From Nepenthes gracilis (Eukaryota; Streptophyta; Magnoliopsida; Caryophyllales; Nepenthaceae): a stretch of 64,000 bases of DNA. The position numbers were made by a program, and so were the translations under genes. Below the pieces are notes generated by a model, which was given only the letters and a program-made list of their open reading frames with translations, was not told the origin of the DNA and made no database searches. Positions within the stretch are counted from its first letter, which is position 1. Each line of letters starts with the position of its first letter. Where the stretch lies: contig BSYO01000023.1 of assembly GCA_033239525.1 (NCBI GenBank), positions 10,730,385 through 10,794,384 on the forward strand, given 5' to 3'. This document shows positions 25,601 through 40,600 of this stretch, piece after piece.

Positions 25601-28600
25601 CCAACTCCTTTTGATATTCAATATGAAGAACATAATCAATTAATTTCTTTAAAAATATTTAATGGGAATCCATTCATGACTGGGACATAATTGGTAGGTC
25701 TGAATTTGAAATCTTATGCCTCTTACATGAAATAGGTATGCCAACAACAACTTATTTGGTTCAAAAAATAAATGATCGTCAGGCATGTAGATTCATTGTT
25801 GATAGTTTTTTTGGTACACTCAAATTTTGTTGGGACAATTGACTCTTTCTAGCCAATAAAGATTTTATTTTGAATCATAATGAAAATTTTCAAACTACTA
25901 AATCAAATGACTCCATTTTTAAACAACGCAAAAATGCTATCAAAATCCTGATTTTATCCCAAGCCTTTATCGGTAATCCTGAAGAACAATTATCTAGTTC
26001 TAAATTAGTACTCTACAATTTAAGATGCCTTCCACTTTAAGACTTAAGATGGTATAAACACCTCTTCATCATGTGTGTTTTTTGCCGTTGAGATTGTAAT
26101 GAACTTTTCTTGAAAGAACGTTTTGTTGCTGATCTCCTAAATTTATTTTCAAAAAAGAATTATTTCCAAATTATCTAATATTTTTGAAGGTCGTCCATTC
26201 TATGTGGTGACATGAGTGATAGTTCATCGAATTCTATGCATCAGTTGAAATATGCTTGAAGAAACCACTTAGAGATTTCTAAAAAAGTTCCTTTTGTTGT
26301 CATTGTTTCCTTTTCTTTGTATCCATTTTCCTTCTCGAATTTTGTACCTACATTCATTATTGATACAACACAACACCTCTCAAAGACCTTATTGCTATTA
26401 CTAAGAGAATGTTTCATTAACAAGTAACAACCAATGTTACCCGTAACAACATTATTACTTTGTCTAGCAAGAAGTCTTTAAAAATAGATTTTTTTTAAAA
26501 TTATTTTTAAAAAAAGAAAAAAAGTCATTTTTCTATATAAAATTTGCCAAATTAAACTTTTATACCATAGATCTTAAATTCTAGATATAAAATTGAGCAC
26601 ATCTTTTTATAAACAAATTCAGAAAAACTATTAAGAGTTACAAATGTGAATAAAAAATACTAAAATTCGTTATCAAGTAATAGCCAATATTATCTACAAC
26701 AATATTATAATCATTATCTAATAAGAAGTTGATGGGTTTGCTAGTTCATGGGCTGGCCTAGAACTCAGCCTGTAAATGGAAGAAGTGCCCAGGAAGCAGT
26801 GGTTTAGCAGGGGCTCCCCCATACCCAAGGCGCAGCGGAAGGCCCAAGCTGAATGATCTAGAGCTGCCTAGCAATAAATTGGCCATTGGGGGTGACCATT
26901 GGACGGGCCCATAGATACAGCCCAGTCTGCTCCAACTCAACAAATGGATCCAAATGGCCGCTGTCACCATGTGGTCCCTCACGGCCGTAGGAGCAGGAAT
27001 CGCAAGCGGTAGCCACCAACTTGTTGCCTTGAGGATTACGGCGATATAGAATGCCAGAGAAAGAAGCACAATGGCAGCTCCCTTAGAGGTACAAAGCCGT
27101 AGCAACTGCAGCCCACAACCGCAAGCGCATGGTGTCGGCCACTCACAATCGTAGAGTCACGAGGCCCCAGGGTTGGCTAACTAGCCCTCACTCTATAAAT
27201 AAATCCCTTCTTCCATTGGGGGAGGAGACGCAATTTGATCCAGCAATCAAGAGCAATCAAGCACTTGGACATTCGAAAGCCCCGAGAGCTACCCTCTCTA
27301 CCTCTCGCAAAAGCCACACTCCTACGAGTGCAACTTCCACACATCAAGTTACTCTCCAATGAATGCAACTCTCATTCTCAAAGCCACTCCCCACGAGTGT
27401 ACATTCCTCTGAACCGCTCATCCATTGAGTGCATCAAACGGAGCGTAACCCTCTATCTTACACTTAGTCCTCTTATACTTGCATCTATGCACTACTTCTC
27501 ATTCCTCTTGTTTTTCTATTCAACTAAGAAAAATTATTGATTTGAGTTTCAGATGACATATTGGGGAGTAAGTCATGCCATCCTCTGACTTCTAATTTAT
27601 TGGTTATGGTGTGCACGATCCAGGTTCGATGTAAGGGAAACCCGACTTGCCTCCAGTTGGACACCCAAATTAGGCGGCCCCCTAATTCATTTAGTAATCT
27701 AGATCCAGTGATGCATCAAAAGTTTTCAAAAATAATTTTTTATAGAAATTAAGTTTTCCGAAAAATCGAAAAAGGTCACCATTAAATATAAAATTTGGCA
27801 AATTAAACTTTTATGCCATAGATTTATTACTTCCATGTATAAAATTGAGTAGATCTTTTTAAAAAAAGATTTAGAAAAATATTAAGATCCAAAAATATAA
27901 ATAAAAAATACTAAAATTCATGAACAACTAATATTCTCCACAATATTATAATTTTATCTAAAACAGTTTCTTCAAAAAATAAGTAAAAAAATTCAAAAAA
28001 AAAAAAAAAACCATCATTCTAAATAATAAGCAAATTAAAATTTCATCTGACATATCTATGAGTTGCAAAATTTGAGTTGATCTTAAAATTTTACCTCGGA
28101 TGCATTTTCAAGGTTTCAAAGTGGAGGCTGAAATCTCAGTTTTGAGCTTTAAAATTAGTAAGAGATTTGTTAAAAACAGGATATATAAGTTAAATCAAGC
28201 AATAAATAGTGAGAAAATGGATCTAGAATAACAATTTTACCTTTTTTCTTTCTCAAGCAATTTTGCAAAAAATCTTAAATGCACCACAAAATATGAATTT
28301 GGAATGTGAGAACTATTTAAAATTGTAGGATTAAAGTGCATGTTTGAGTAATTTGTTTTTAATTTGAATAAAGAAAAAATTTAAGAGAATTTTAAAGAAG
28401 GAAAAAAATTTTGCCCCTTTTTTGTGAGCTCTGGTCTGTGTATAATGAGTGGCAAAATAGTGTGTGAACACTTTTCAATAATTGAAGTTTAAAAAAAATC
28501 AGCTGAATGTATCGCAATATAGGGATTTGTCAGTATTAGTACCGGTTGATACTGAGATATATTGGCTGAAATACAGCTTTTGGCTGATATTTTTCAACCA

Positions 28601-31600
28601 TGCTTAGGAGAGCAAACGAGAATCAAAGATCCTACTATTCAGATCTGTGTCTGGCTCAATTTGAGGCCATGAACAGTAAGATGCTTTAAGATTGAGGTTG
28701 AGGGAAAGAAGGGCTTAGGCAGTGTAATTTTGTGTTACGGCAATGGTAAATTCAAAGCGTTTGGGGACAAGAATCAGATTTGAATTACAGAAAAGTAGAA
28801 GTTAAGAGGTAGGTCACCTCAGAAATCCACAAATCTGCCTTGGGCTTGTGAGAAATCCGCTTACATGACCAAAGAAATCCACAACCAATGAAAGGAATAG
28901 ACTTTTTGAAAATTGACGTCCAAACAATTTCATTGGAAATCTGAGAGATTTCTTAGCTTTGTATTGATAAACTGATTCCTGAATCTATTAGGACTGAGCT
29001 AGTCCTTAAAGCTGTAATTTGTAGAAAACAAACACAGTCTTGTATGTTTATTTTTCCTTTCTTTCCTTGTTGCTTGCTTCAGTCCCATGAGGTCCACCTC
29101 CTTCTTCAACCTTGGCAGACTTAAAATGGCATTATATTAGATTTTGCTATCACGCTGGCCAATAGATGGAGGAATGAGCAACTTAGTTGAAGGAAAATTC
29201 CATCGCAAAGAGAAAAAGGGAGAAAGGAGTGAAAATTCCATCGTATCATTTGTTGACCAAATGAGTACTAAAAACAGATAAATTTGGCATCAAATATCTA
29301 GGCACTAGTGTAGTTGATCTAAATGCATACATCAGCATAATTATAAATCCTATGCAATTGTTTCATTTTTTATTCACTTCAATTTTTATGTTTGAAGAGA
29401 CCATGCTTTGAGGATATTTCCAAATGTAGAGTTCTGAGATGTATTTAAATTATCTTATTTGATTTGCCGTTTGCAAGAGAAATATAGTCAACATCACTAT
29501 CATATTGAGTTGCAGAGAGCAAAAGAATTTCACATGTTTTCATCTTTACATGGCATTTATCAATGCGTATGTTTCCATCCTTGATTTGATATTGGGTATT
29601 GCACTTGCTTTTTTTATGGACCAATATGAGCTTTTGGAGCTTCCAAGACAATTAGCTTAGAGTACACAGGTTTCTGGTTTTGTACTGTCATAACCACATT
29701 AGTTTTGTAGCTGGGTGGGTACCTAGATGTATCCCTGAAATTAAAAAATAAAAAATATAAAAAACACTATATGGTTCCCTTGTACAATTGTACTCATCTT
29801 GGTGATAATGCGATAATTTGGAAAGCTGTCTACTAGGAGTTTTGATAATATGACTTAGCAAACCTTGTACGATTTTGATTTTTCTTGGGAATAGAAAACC
29901 AGTAGATGCCAAACTCCAATCTATTTAGGCTTGTAGATTGCTGTGTAAGTACTGGAGAATAGTCCTCATTTTTCCAAGGGTTGCAATTGGAAATGCAGAT
30001 TTAATTCATGAAAATAAGCAAAGTAGTCCTCATAAGAACTTTGGAGACCAGCTTCTATGGAAACTGAAAAACTAGTCTAGTAACAAAAAGGAAGAGGCAT
30101 GAATAAATGCAGCTTGGTGCATGAGGCCCCCTCATTGTGAGGTCTAGTTAGGGTTAAAGTATGATGCCTTACCACTGCATTACAGATAAATTGATTTTGT
30201 GGTTTGAACCCCTGTCCTCCTACCCACAAAGGAGCCATTGCAAAAAAGAGACATGAATTGAAGGTGGAAAGTGTTAGAACGTGAGTATCTTCAGTGATAA
30301 TGCTCCATTGGTTTCACAATTTCTTTTTCTAAAAATTCATTTTATGTAGAGTCCTATAAGCATATCTTGAGTTAGTATAGAAATGGGATCTGATTTTTTT
30401 CTTAAATTTTCTTTTGGGATTTACATCTGAAATTTGACATATGTGAACTTCTATAATGGATTCTGTATTTAATGCTCCCTTGCCAAGAGAGTTCTAAATG
30501 GATGCTGTACTTCCTCTACTAATGTTCCATTTTGTTGTGCAGTCAACATGGCATATGGGTATTGGTTAAAGGGGTGCTTCTATACAGTGCTAGAGTTTCT
30601 GGTGCGTGTTCTTTCTGCAATTAATACCAGAAATTTACAGCATGTACTAAAATTCACCTTGTATTGGAGGTTGTGTATGTGACTGTATTGGGCATGTGCG
30701 CTCCAATGTTATGGTCCATTTGCTCTGTGCTTGATATCTCAAATTTAATATTATGCCTAAAATTACTCTCACAGTGTTAGTGAAGTTGGTTGGGTTGGTA
30801 TGTGCATTGGTGTGTTTGTGTCTGCGTGTGGGTGTCCATGTGTGTGCATGCATTTGAAGGTGTGGATGTTAGGATACATGTGTGCATGTTGCGTGCGCTT
30901 GTACTTGCGTGTGCATCCATGGACACTACCTTAATTGATGTTATGATGATGTGCGTATTTGTCATGAGATGACACTTTTTGTTTGTTGCAAGCACAACAC
31001 TTGCCTAGCACACCCTATTTGATGTAGGCAAGTCATCATTTCCTTGATATTTCTACCCTAAAGTGTGTAAAGACAAATTTTTGGGGGAAACACTCTTCAA
31101 TTGAGAAGTTTGATTATAATAGTATGATGCACCTCTCTGGCCCTCACCTCACAAGCTCTCAAGATGAGCCACTCTTTAGCTTCACTTCACTTGGCCTAGC
31201 TTGTGTTGCTTGCTTTAAGTTTTTCCAAATGAGAGGAGTTCATCCCTTTATATAGGAATGCCACATTCTTCACCCATGGCTAAGATTATCCTTCCGTCCT
31301 CCACTATGGATGTTAGCATTCAAGATACAGAATATTATCTACAAATATTTCCATCAAGAATACTCTAGATCCTTTGATATTCTCTACTCAAAAAATATTC
31401 TAGAGTGAAGTACATGTTTCCTTTTTTGTTTTTTTAATAATTCACTATGCTATCCTGGAATTATCTAATCCCTTGGACAATTACTTACAATGCATATACA
31501 CCTTGTACAACTTAGCTGAACATGCGGGCTTCCTTTGTCTACGTGGTATATTTGTATGGCATATATCCTCTATGCTTCTTGGCCAAGGGTGACAATATGC

Positions 31601-34600
31601 CGCTCACTTCTTAACTAACCATACAACAGGGTATGTATTTGTCTTCTACAGTCCTTCCACAAAGGTATTCTTATTTCTAAACTAGTCATTTTATTTTTTG
31701 ATGGCTAAGATGGGAGCAGAAGTTCAGGCAATTAGATCTGGGTCATTGTGTGGGCATTTTTGGATGTTAGGATGGACATGTGTAACCATGAAACACAATA
31801 ATAAGTGAACTCACCCGTGACAGTTTAGGAGTTGCATTGCATCCATCATAGCAAAGATGAGGGAAGAGAGTCTAAGATGGTTTGGACGCCTAAAATGCAT
31901 GCTAGATAATGCATTAGTGATTCATTTAAGGTTAATATATATGTAGAAAAATGATAGATGTAGGCCTAGGAAAAAAACTTAGGGCGAGGAAATAAAAGGA
32001 ATTTAAAATTGCTTCTGCTTTAGATGATGTAGCCCTAAACTGACAATTTTTTGAAAAGTGACTCGTATAGTTGATCTCGCACTAGGAGAGTTAAGGTTTT
32101 GTTGTTGTGTTGGCTTAAGTGAGTTGAGCGGCTAACGACCAGGTTCCCGTGCTTTCCCAAGTCATATAAGTATACCAAGATGTGAGTTCTCGTTGCTAAG
32201 AAATTCAGATTAATGTATCAGATTTGAATGATGGAAGCAGCATGTGTGCATTATAGGGTAAGATTGTATATATTTGACCTTTTATGTAGCTTGTAATGTG
32301 GGATTCCTCATGCATTAGACCACCTTTTAATCCAGATTAATTTATTAACATGCACATTTAAACTCCATGTGTCTGTCTGATTGTTAGGTGTGTATATGTA
32401 GTGTTCATTTGAGATGGCATTCCTATGGCTGATAGTTATGTTTTTGGAATGTGGGTTATGTGCTGCCCTCTGTGTGTATGCCATGCAAGTCTGCGCTCTT
32501 TTGCTGAACTAGTCATCATGGATGAAAATATCTGTATGGGTTACTGCTATATCAGTATTGAATATATCAAACATTTGAGGATTATTGTTGGATTACTTAA
32601 TTCTCAAATGTATTATTGTTGGATGTATTGGAAGCAAAATATTTCTTTACAAATTGTGACCTAATAAGGAAATATTGGCTGGTATATTACCATATGTTGT
32701 TGCTATGGTGACATCGCGATTTTGCTGTGGTATTGTGGGCCCGATATCGATTTATATCATCCAATATTTCATTCCATACTGGTCATATTATGTATCAAGA
32801 TGTGAATTTTCATTGTGTGCATGCCTACCTGTGTTTGCTTGAGCATGCCCATGTGTTTGTGTGCACTTGTGCTGTGCTGCATGAAGCTGTGTTCTTGTTG
32901 ATGAGCAAGTCATAGTAAAAATGCATCACACATGCATTTAAACTTTATGTGAATTTGTCTCTTACATGTGTTTACTTTGCCAAGAATTATCCTCTATGGC
33001 CCACTCCAATATTGTATTTTTATTGCCTGAGAATTTATTGATGGAACAGACTGCATAGTATGACATCCTGTTTTACATGACCAAATAAGTTCACTGGACT
33101 CTTTCATACTCTTGACAATTGAAATTCAAAATAGATTTTCTGAGGAAAGAAGGATGATGGATATTGAAAGAAGTACACTGCAGAGGCTGCTACAAAAATA
33201 TTTTGCATATAATATTTTATTATGCTTGTTAACAACAGGTGGTTGTTTAGTTCAATTCCTTGTTATTTAGAGGGGTGCTGCAAGGAGAGGCGGTCACACT
33301 GGGGAACAATTAACACAATGTCTTTGCCAAAGCTGTTGGTGGAAGACAACCAGATAACGCAAGATTAGAGATAGACAGGGTGAGGATGTCATGTATGAGA
33401 GAACAATCTACTTGTAAGATGTGTTCCCTATTCAATTTTTACAACACAAAATTAATGGGATGAGTAAGACAATGAAAAATCCTTGACTGTCCCAAGGATG
33501 CATGCGGTATCCAGAAAGATATTTTAAGTTGAGATGTTTCAAGCTGAGAGTCTCAAGGATGCATGTGGTATCCAGAAAGATATTTTAAGTGGAGATGCCT
33601 CAAGTTTGAATATTTAAAAGATATTTTAAGATGAATGATTTTAATGTCTGAAGTTGAGATAATGGAAAAGTGAGATATCCAGAAACAGTTTCCAATGCAT
33701 GATGAAGAAATTGGAGGCAAATTTGCCATTTGGTAATTATGTAGTCTTTCTCTATTGCGACATGGACGTTATGGGCTTGAATCACAAAAATATGTTTCGC
33801 ATGCAAGGCTAAGATTACCTACGTCTACCCATCCCTAGACCCTATAAAGGAGAGCCTTGAGCACTAAGCTGGCATTTCTATAATGGCTAGGATTTGATAT
33901 AATTAGGATCCATCACAAGTTTAAGTTGTCTCCCAGATTAAATTGTGCCTGTTCTGGTCAAATCTCGATCTTGTTCTTTTGCGAGGTTGTTAGAAGTGTT
34001 TCCTATTTTCGATGCTTTGCTTTTCCTCCATTTTGGCTCTCTAGATGTATCAGGAGCATGATTTTTTCTGCTCATGTTTGTTGTGAGATGTAGACTCACT
34101 CCTTGATGAAGAGCAATTCCGTGTTCTATTTTGTGGATGTATCCTGTCCTCATCTTGTGCATGCTCTATTTCTTGCTTACTCGCTATCTTCCATTTTGTA
34201 TTAATTTTCTTTTCCTTTCCCCCCCTTTTTGTTGTGTAAATATATTTTATGGCTCTATATGTGCTCATATGTTGTGATTTATATAATTCCACTTCAAAAC
34301 ATTTGATCAAAATCTAAAAGTAATTAAAAAGACCAGAGGGAGACAAGTAGGAGAAAAGGATTTTCTTTATGCTCTCTATTTGACCTAAATAGAAAACCTA
34401 AAAAAGGAGGCCCAGTGCACGATGTTTCCACATGTTGTGCGTGTTCTATTTTGTGGATGTATCCTGTCCTCATCTTGTGCATGCTCTATTTCTTGCTTAC
34501 TCGCTATCTTCCATTTTGTATTAATTTTCTTGTCTTTTCCCCCCTTTTTGTTGTGTAAATATATTTTATGGCTCTGTATGTGCTCATATTTTGTGACAGC

Positions 34601-37600
34601 AATACATCTGATCTGAATCTAAAAGTAATTAGTAGTAGCGAAAAGGATTTTCTTTATGCTCTCTATTTGACCTAAATAGAAAACCTAAAAAAGGAGGCCC
34701 AGTGCACGATCTTTCCACATGTAGTTTCTCAGGATGCAGCATAACCTTTTTGCATTGCATAGAGGTTGTTTCTATGCTTTAAACCTATAAATCCAAGTCA
34801 CATAGAGCAATCTACCATAGTGCCAAGACTCACCCTTATTACAAAGAAAACATAAAAAAGGAGACCCAGTGCATGAGGTCGCTGCATTGTGGGTCCGGGA
34901 AGTCAGATGTATTTGATATTTCTTTTGCATTAAAAAAGGTTGTTTCTATGACTTGAACACATGATCTCCAAGTGAGCATGGTCAAATTTACCTTTATGTC
35001 AAAAATAGTTCCATGTTCAATAGTGAACTAGCCGCTTTTGTATGACTCTTTGGCATTGGGTAGTTCTCCGGTTGCTTTTTTTGTGCTCCTGTTGTTGGTC
35101 TGGGAACCAAGGATAGTGATAAGGAATTTTTGTGGAGTGAAGAGGCTTTTGGAGATGCAATAGGCAAGGTTGCAATGTAAGGTTTTGACATAATGATAAA
35201 ATTACTCTATTATGCACGAGTTTCCCGCCATAGAAATAGTCTATTTACAATCCATGGATAAGACTCCATAAATCTTACTCTCTGATCGACCCTATGATGT
35301 GGGCATCTCATTCACTGGACTGCTCTTTTTAAGTGAAGAGGGTTTGGAGATGCAACAGGCAATAACAATACACATTCATAAGTGGAGTCTTTGGTTGCGT
35401 TGTAGGTTATAAAATTTTGTCATATTGATTCTTGACTTTGTATTTGGTACAGGAAATTTTGATTTTCTTACTCTTGGAAAGTCATGCTGCTTTGAGCTTT
35501 GCTTTTGTTTGTTCTTCTTTGACTATGTCTTCTCTTCATGACCTCCTAACATTGTGAAATTCAATTGCTGGTTATTTACTCAACCATTTGGAGCTTTCCA
35601 TGCTATGTGAGATTCCTGTATCAGTCATTAGATGATTTCTTTTTATGCTTTGTTTTGTCTCTTCCTCTACATGGACATATCAGAGGACAGAGGAGTCATA
35701 CTATCGTATTATTGTCTGTCGTTAGTGTATGTTCATCGTTATTGATCTTTCCAATTCCATTTTGGTGTTTATTTTTTGCTAACTTTCGTTGGTGACATGT
35801 GAAATACTCAGACAAATCCTTGTTCATTTATAAGTTATGTTCTTTCCTGACATCAGATTGCCGCCACAGTAATCTTTAGATGCGACATGCTGCTATTGCT
35901 TTGCCCTATTGGCTTTGAGCTTTTGCTGGTATGTTAAATCAATGCGACTGCTGAGAATTGTGATGTCACTCATACTAATTTTTTGATTTTTCATATTTGG
36001 AATTTGATTGATTTGTCTTATAGGGTCCATTTCCCTTTGACGAGGGACTCAGATGATTCAAAAGCTTGAGTGTACAATATAGAGATTTGTTAATCAACGA
36101 TTATTGACAACATGAATTACTGTCTAAGAAATGTACTACTTGGTCCATTTGTATTGAATGGATAGGCAATTTCATTAAAATAATTGCCATAGGTGCAAAA
36201 AGTATGAGTTCAATGTTTATGACAGAATTTTGTGTTTTCTTAATCTTATTCGCCTGTGAAATTTACTATTAGAAGGAAAGAATCAGAATGGAATAGAAAA
36301 ATCGATGCTGCAAATCATCCACAATGCAAAGAAATTCAAGGAGGGAGGAAGGGCAATGGCCTGTCCCAAAGAAATCATTGCAATCACCCAATCTGGGCTT
36401 CTATTGTAGTCGTAGGTCTTGGCACATTTTCCATGGATAAAGACTATGTTTTTCCTTTTTTCAAGCATTATCAAAAGTCATCTTACTCCTTTAACTCCAC
36501 AAAAACCAGATAATTTCTTTTTTGCCTCTCAAAGAACTTTTCACATTTTCATTATAGTATTCAATGCTTTTGGAGCTCCATCTCACCCATTCGTTCAATG
36601 TATCATACTTTGACACATTGAACAAATAACCACAGGAGTTTGGGATTGGTACTCACTTCTATGTGTTAGAATGTGGTAGGCTGAGCGAATGGTTGAGTTG
36701 GTGTTCCTGGAGTATTGAATAACCTCTCCACATTTTAAGATGGCTCTCTCTCTCTCTTTATTTCTCTCTGTCTCTCTTAAGAAAGAAAGATGTGGCAAGT
36801 AGGGTTTTGGGATTGGGCTACGGCTCAAGAGATTGGGTGTATTTGATAGTGGTGGAGCTTGGTTGATGGTGGTGGTTGTTTAGGATTGGGTTGGTTTGGT
36901 TTGTAGTATTGTGGGTTCGGGCGTGGATTTGGTTCAGCAGTGATGGGAGATATTTTGGTGGCGGCGGTTGGTGGCAACATGGAGGGCGGCTTTGGTGATT
37001 TGAAGGGAGAATGCGACTTTTCGTGATTGCAGGTGATACTTTTGTGACTTTGGCCTCCACTGCAATCCCTTCTCTCTTTTTTATCCCCCCTTTTCTTTAG
37101 CAACTTCTACAGATTGTTTTTTCTTCAACAAATTCACTTTGCCTTTTCTTCTTCAAAATATTTGTGTCTGCAACCGCTATTTCACTTCTTGGCAGCACAA
37201 AGTTCTCAAAAACACATTTTGGCTCTTCAAATTTTTTGGACGTGGCTGAGTTTATGGCGAGGCAGTGGGTGGTTTCATAGGCAATGGGCAGAATGCAGTA
37301 TGTAGAGGACTAAAATAAGTTTCTGATATCAAATTTAATGCAGGGAAGGGGAAATAGGGGAAGAAAAGAAGAGGAAATTAGGGAAAAGGGAAGAAACAGG
37401 ATAAGGAAATAGAGATAAACAAAGATTACTTGGGAAGAATTGACAACCACAATTTTCAATATTAATTCAATTTCATCAATGGATCATTTAACAATAAAGT
37501 TAGTGCCCTTATATAGATGTGTCCTGCTTCTAGGTTAATTTGGAAATAAATATAATTTTGTAGTTAATGACAATTCAAAATAAGAACATAATAAGTTAAA

Positions 37601-40600
37601 ATATAATATTCCTAAAATATTATGAGACTACCAAAATTATAAAACTTTAAAAATCTTCAAGATATGATAAAATCAATAATCAAAAGCAAATGAAATAAAA
37701 TCTCTCTCATTTTGGAATATGATTGGAATAGTTGTAATGTCTGCATCACTAGCTGGGAACATTAAATCCAAATGAAGACAGGTAAGTGATGGATCAGTTA
37801 TGAGACTCCTTGGAACCAAAATTATAAAACTTTAAAAATCTTCAAGATATGATAAAATCAATAATCAAAAGCAAAAGGCAAATAAACACTCTCTCATTTT
37901 GGTAAGTTGATGGAACATTAAATAGTTCTCAAAGCGAAGACAGGTAAGTGATGGATCAGTTGATAGATATATACCATTGTGATAGTCAATGGTTTTCAAT
38001 GTCTTTTCATGGAAATCTTGTAAAAGCTTAGAATCCTCTATATAGTTTCTGTTGAGCTCTCCACCAACCCTCGAGTTGTTGTAGTGCGTGGGGCACTAGA
38101 TATCTCCCAAGCGAGCTATCTTGTGATTTGGGCCAAGCTCTAGGACATGCTAAGAGGACAATCTAGCGTCTCCATGAGCAAGAAGCCAAGTAGACACTCT
38201 CCAAAAGAAATCTGTGGTACTTTATACTTTGCTCCAAATTTAAATAAACTTGTAAATCAGAATTGATTGTAGGCCTTGCTGCTGTTGGGACAGCATGCCT
38301 TTGCAAAAAAGGGTTGATATCATATCTAAATTTCTCAAACTAATTAAAATTTTGCCAATTCTATATGTCTTTCTCTTATTTGTATAAACTTTTGTCATTC
38401 CAAAATAAATTTTCTTATGACTTATGCTTAAGCAGAAAGGTTAGAAATGAACAGCATTATCTCCTCTCTTAAGTGATGCCGTGCTGTTTTTTTTTTTTTT
38501 TCCCTTTTGTTACCTTCAAATTTCAAAGTGAGGTATATGTGGACTCCACATAATGCCAACAATAGAAAAAGAAATCATGTAAAAGTATTTCAAAATGGTG
38601 TGGCAGATCAGGGTCATTTCGTTATATGGGCGATTCCAGAATTTTAGATTCTGCCGCCTCGTTTTTGGACATATTCGGATGCCTTCTTTTTGCACGTGTA
38701 GCATTCTATTATATACTATGTCCTTGTCTTTGGTCCCTCGTAAGATAAGGTATAAAATGATCAATTTTCACACCAACTCCTTAACCCATATATTACAATG
38801 CCCATTTTCCCACAAAATCTGTCTTGTTTTCTCTCTCTAACAGACAAACACTGGCTGCCTGCACACACTGTCACGAATGTAGAACTTCACGGGTCTAATT
38901 AGTTATTTTTTTATACATTTAAAACTCCAAATAATTTCAATAAATAACATTGAAACCCCAAAATTCAGGTGTGACAAACAAAATATATAAAACCCGACAA
39001 ATTAAACCTACACAGGATCTTATTGGACTACCATCGAGACAAAATAGCCATGACTTGCTTCCAAATAATCTTAAGGAAAAAATGCTCTCCAAGAGAACGT
39101 GATGTTGTGCTGAATTCTGCCTAGCTCTTGCTGCCGATCCAAGTCTCCTATTTTGAGGGGGAGAAAAATAGAAAATTTGAGTCGAAATCTCAGCAAGTAT
39201 TGTCATGAATAAAACTGTACATGCAAATCAGAGGGAGAGCACATAAAATCAAATAATGAGGCCGACAACCAATTTTGCTTTGAATTTCGCCACATATACT
39301 GAAATCATCACACATTCATAGCAGATGCCAATCCAAATCCAAAACCAAGTCCAAATCCAAATTTTCAATATTGGCTACATTTTAGGCTTGTAGCTATATT
39401 TTAGGCTTGCAATTATTCAACTATCTTTTATTATCATATCGGCTATATTTTAAACCTGCAGCTACTCGGCTATCATTTATCATATTGGTTATATTTTAGA
39501 CTGCAGTTACTCAACCATCTTTTATCATATCGGCTACATTTTAGATGTGTAGCTACTCGCCCATCTTTTATCATATCTGTTACATTTTAGGTTGTAGCTA
39601 TTTGACCATATTTTTATTATTTTATTGACTATATTTTATTCCTACAGCTACTCAACCATTTTTTATTATCGGCTCTATTAGCCCGGCTATATTTTAGGTT
39701 TGTAGCTCTTGGCCATTAGATCTCCATACAAACATACATGTCTCAAATATTTACATCGGTTTCCATAAAATTATAAAAACTCCAAAAATATATACAAATA
39801 TAAAATGTACATATAAAAATATCAAATATTAAATCAGACCACAGGAGAGCGTTATAAATACTTCCCTTCATTTTATTCCAAACAAGTTTGTCAAAAGGAT
39901 GCCCTGAGGTATCTGAATTGCGCGCTTCTCTCTATGCTTCGCGCACCCCTCCTCTCTCCTCCCTTTTTCTCTCTTACCGCGCTGTTCCTCTAACTCTCTT
40001 CATATTTCTCTTTTGCCAACAGTGGCTCCAAGATGGGCAACGGCAGAAACCACGGCGGCAGCAACTCGGCAATAGCAATGGCGATAATGGCGGTGCATAC
40101 AAGTCGGTGACGGCCTTCTCTCTCTTCACCGCGCCTCAAACCCATTTTCCACGATTCGATTGATTTCTCCCAAAATTGATACATGAAACCCTAAAATCAG
40201 CATCCATAAGCACAAGAAAAGAATTTACTTGCCTCGATTTCACCCATTTCCTCCGATGACAGCGGCAGCAGTTTTGCTTCCGCTCGTGATTTCTTCCTCT
40301 ACTCACACTAGTACGCAAAATGGAGGGCAAATCACGGAGGGTGCTTCGTTAGCTTTCCATCCTTGCATCAATTCCTTCGATGACGGCGACAGCGACAGCG
40401 GTGCAGCGGCCGCTCCTCCCTTTCTCTCTTCTTCTCCCTTTCTTTCCTTATCTCCCTCATTTTTTACCTTCTTTCCTTTTTGCCACCTTGAGCCTCCCCT
40501 TCCTTTTTTTTTAATAATATTAATATTATTATATATATATATATATCTATATATATATGTATGTATGTATATATATATATATATAATATCCAACCGGGAT

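Larger units (their letters stand above)
22975..28060 (+). repeat. Interrupted tandem array of 230-257-bp units
   Basis: Recurring landmarks in fixed order are ACTAAAATTCAT, TAATAAGAAGTCTT, ATAAAATTTGCCAAATTAAACTTTTAT and TATAAAATTGAG. The first landmark recurs at 23,021, 23,251, 26,662 and 27,913. After removing the solo LTR with one TSD copy, spacings are 230 and about 257 bp. At least five full or partial units remain. The array is split by the caulimovirid-like block (23,411-26,372) and the solo LTR (26,730-27,718). Confidence 0.75.

Noticed and set aside
26758..27105. 115-codon minus-strand frame in GC-richer DNA
   Set aside because: Entirely inside the solo LTR 26,730-27,718 and antisense to it.
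30647..30995. His/Thr-rich minus-strand frames in the TG-rich tract
   Set aside because: Direct translation of an alternating TG/CG repeat.
36825..37103. Pro/His/Asn-rich minus-strand frames suggestive of a structural protein
   Set aside because: Low-complexity reading of a TGG/GGT-rich stretch, best explained as retroelement leader DNA.
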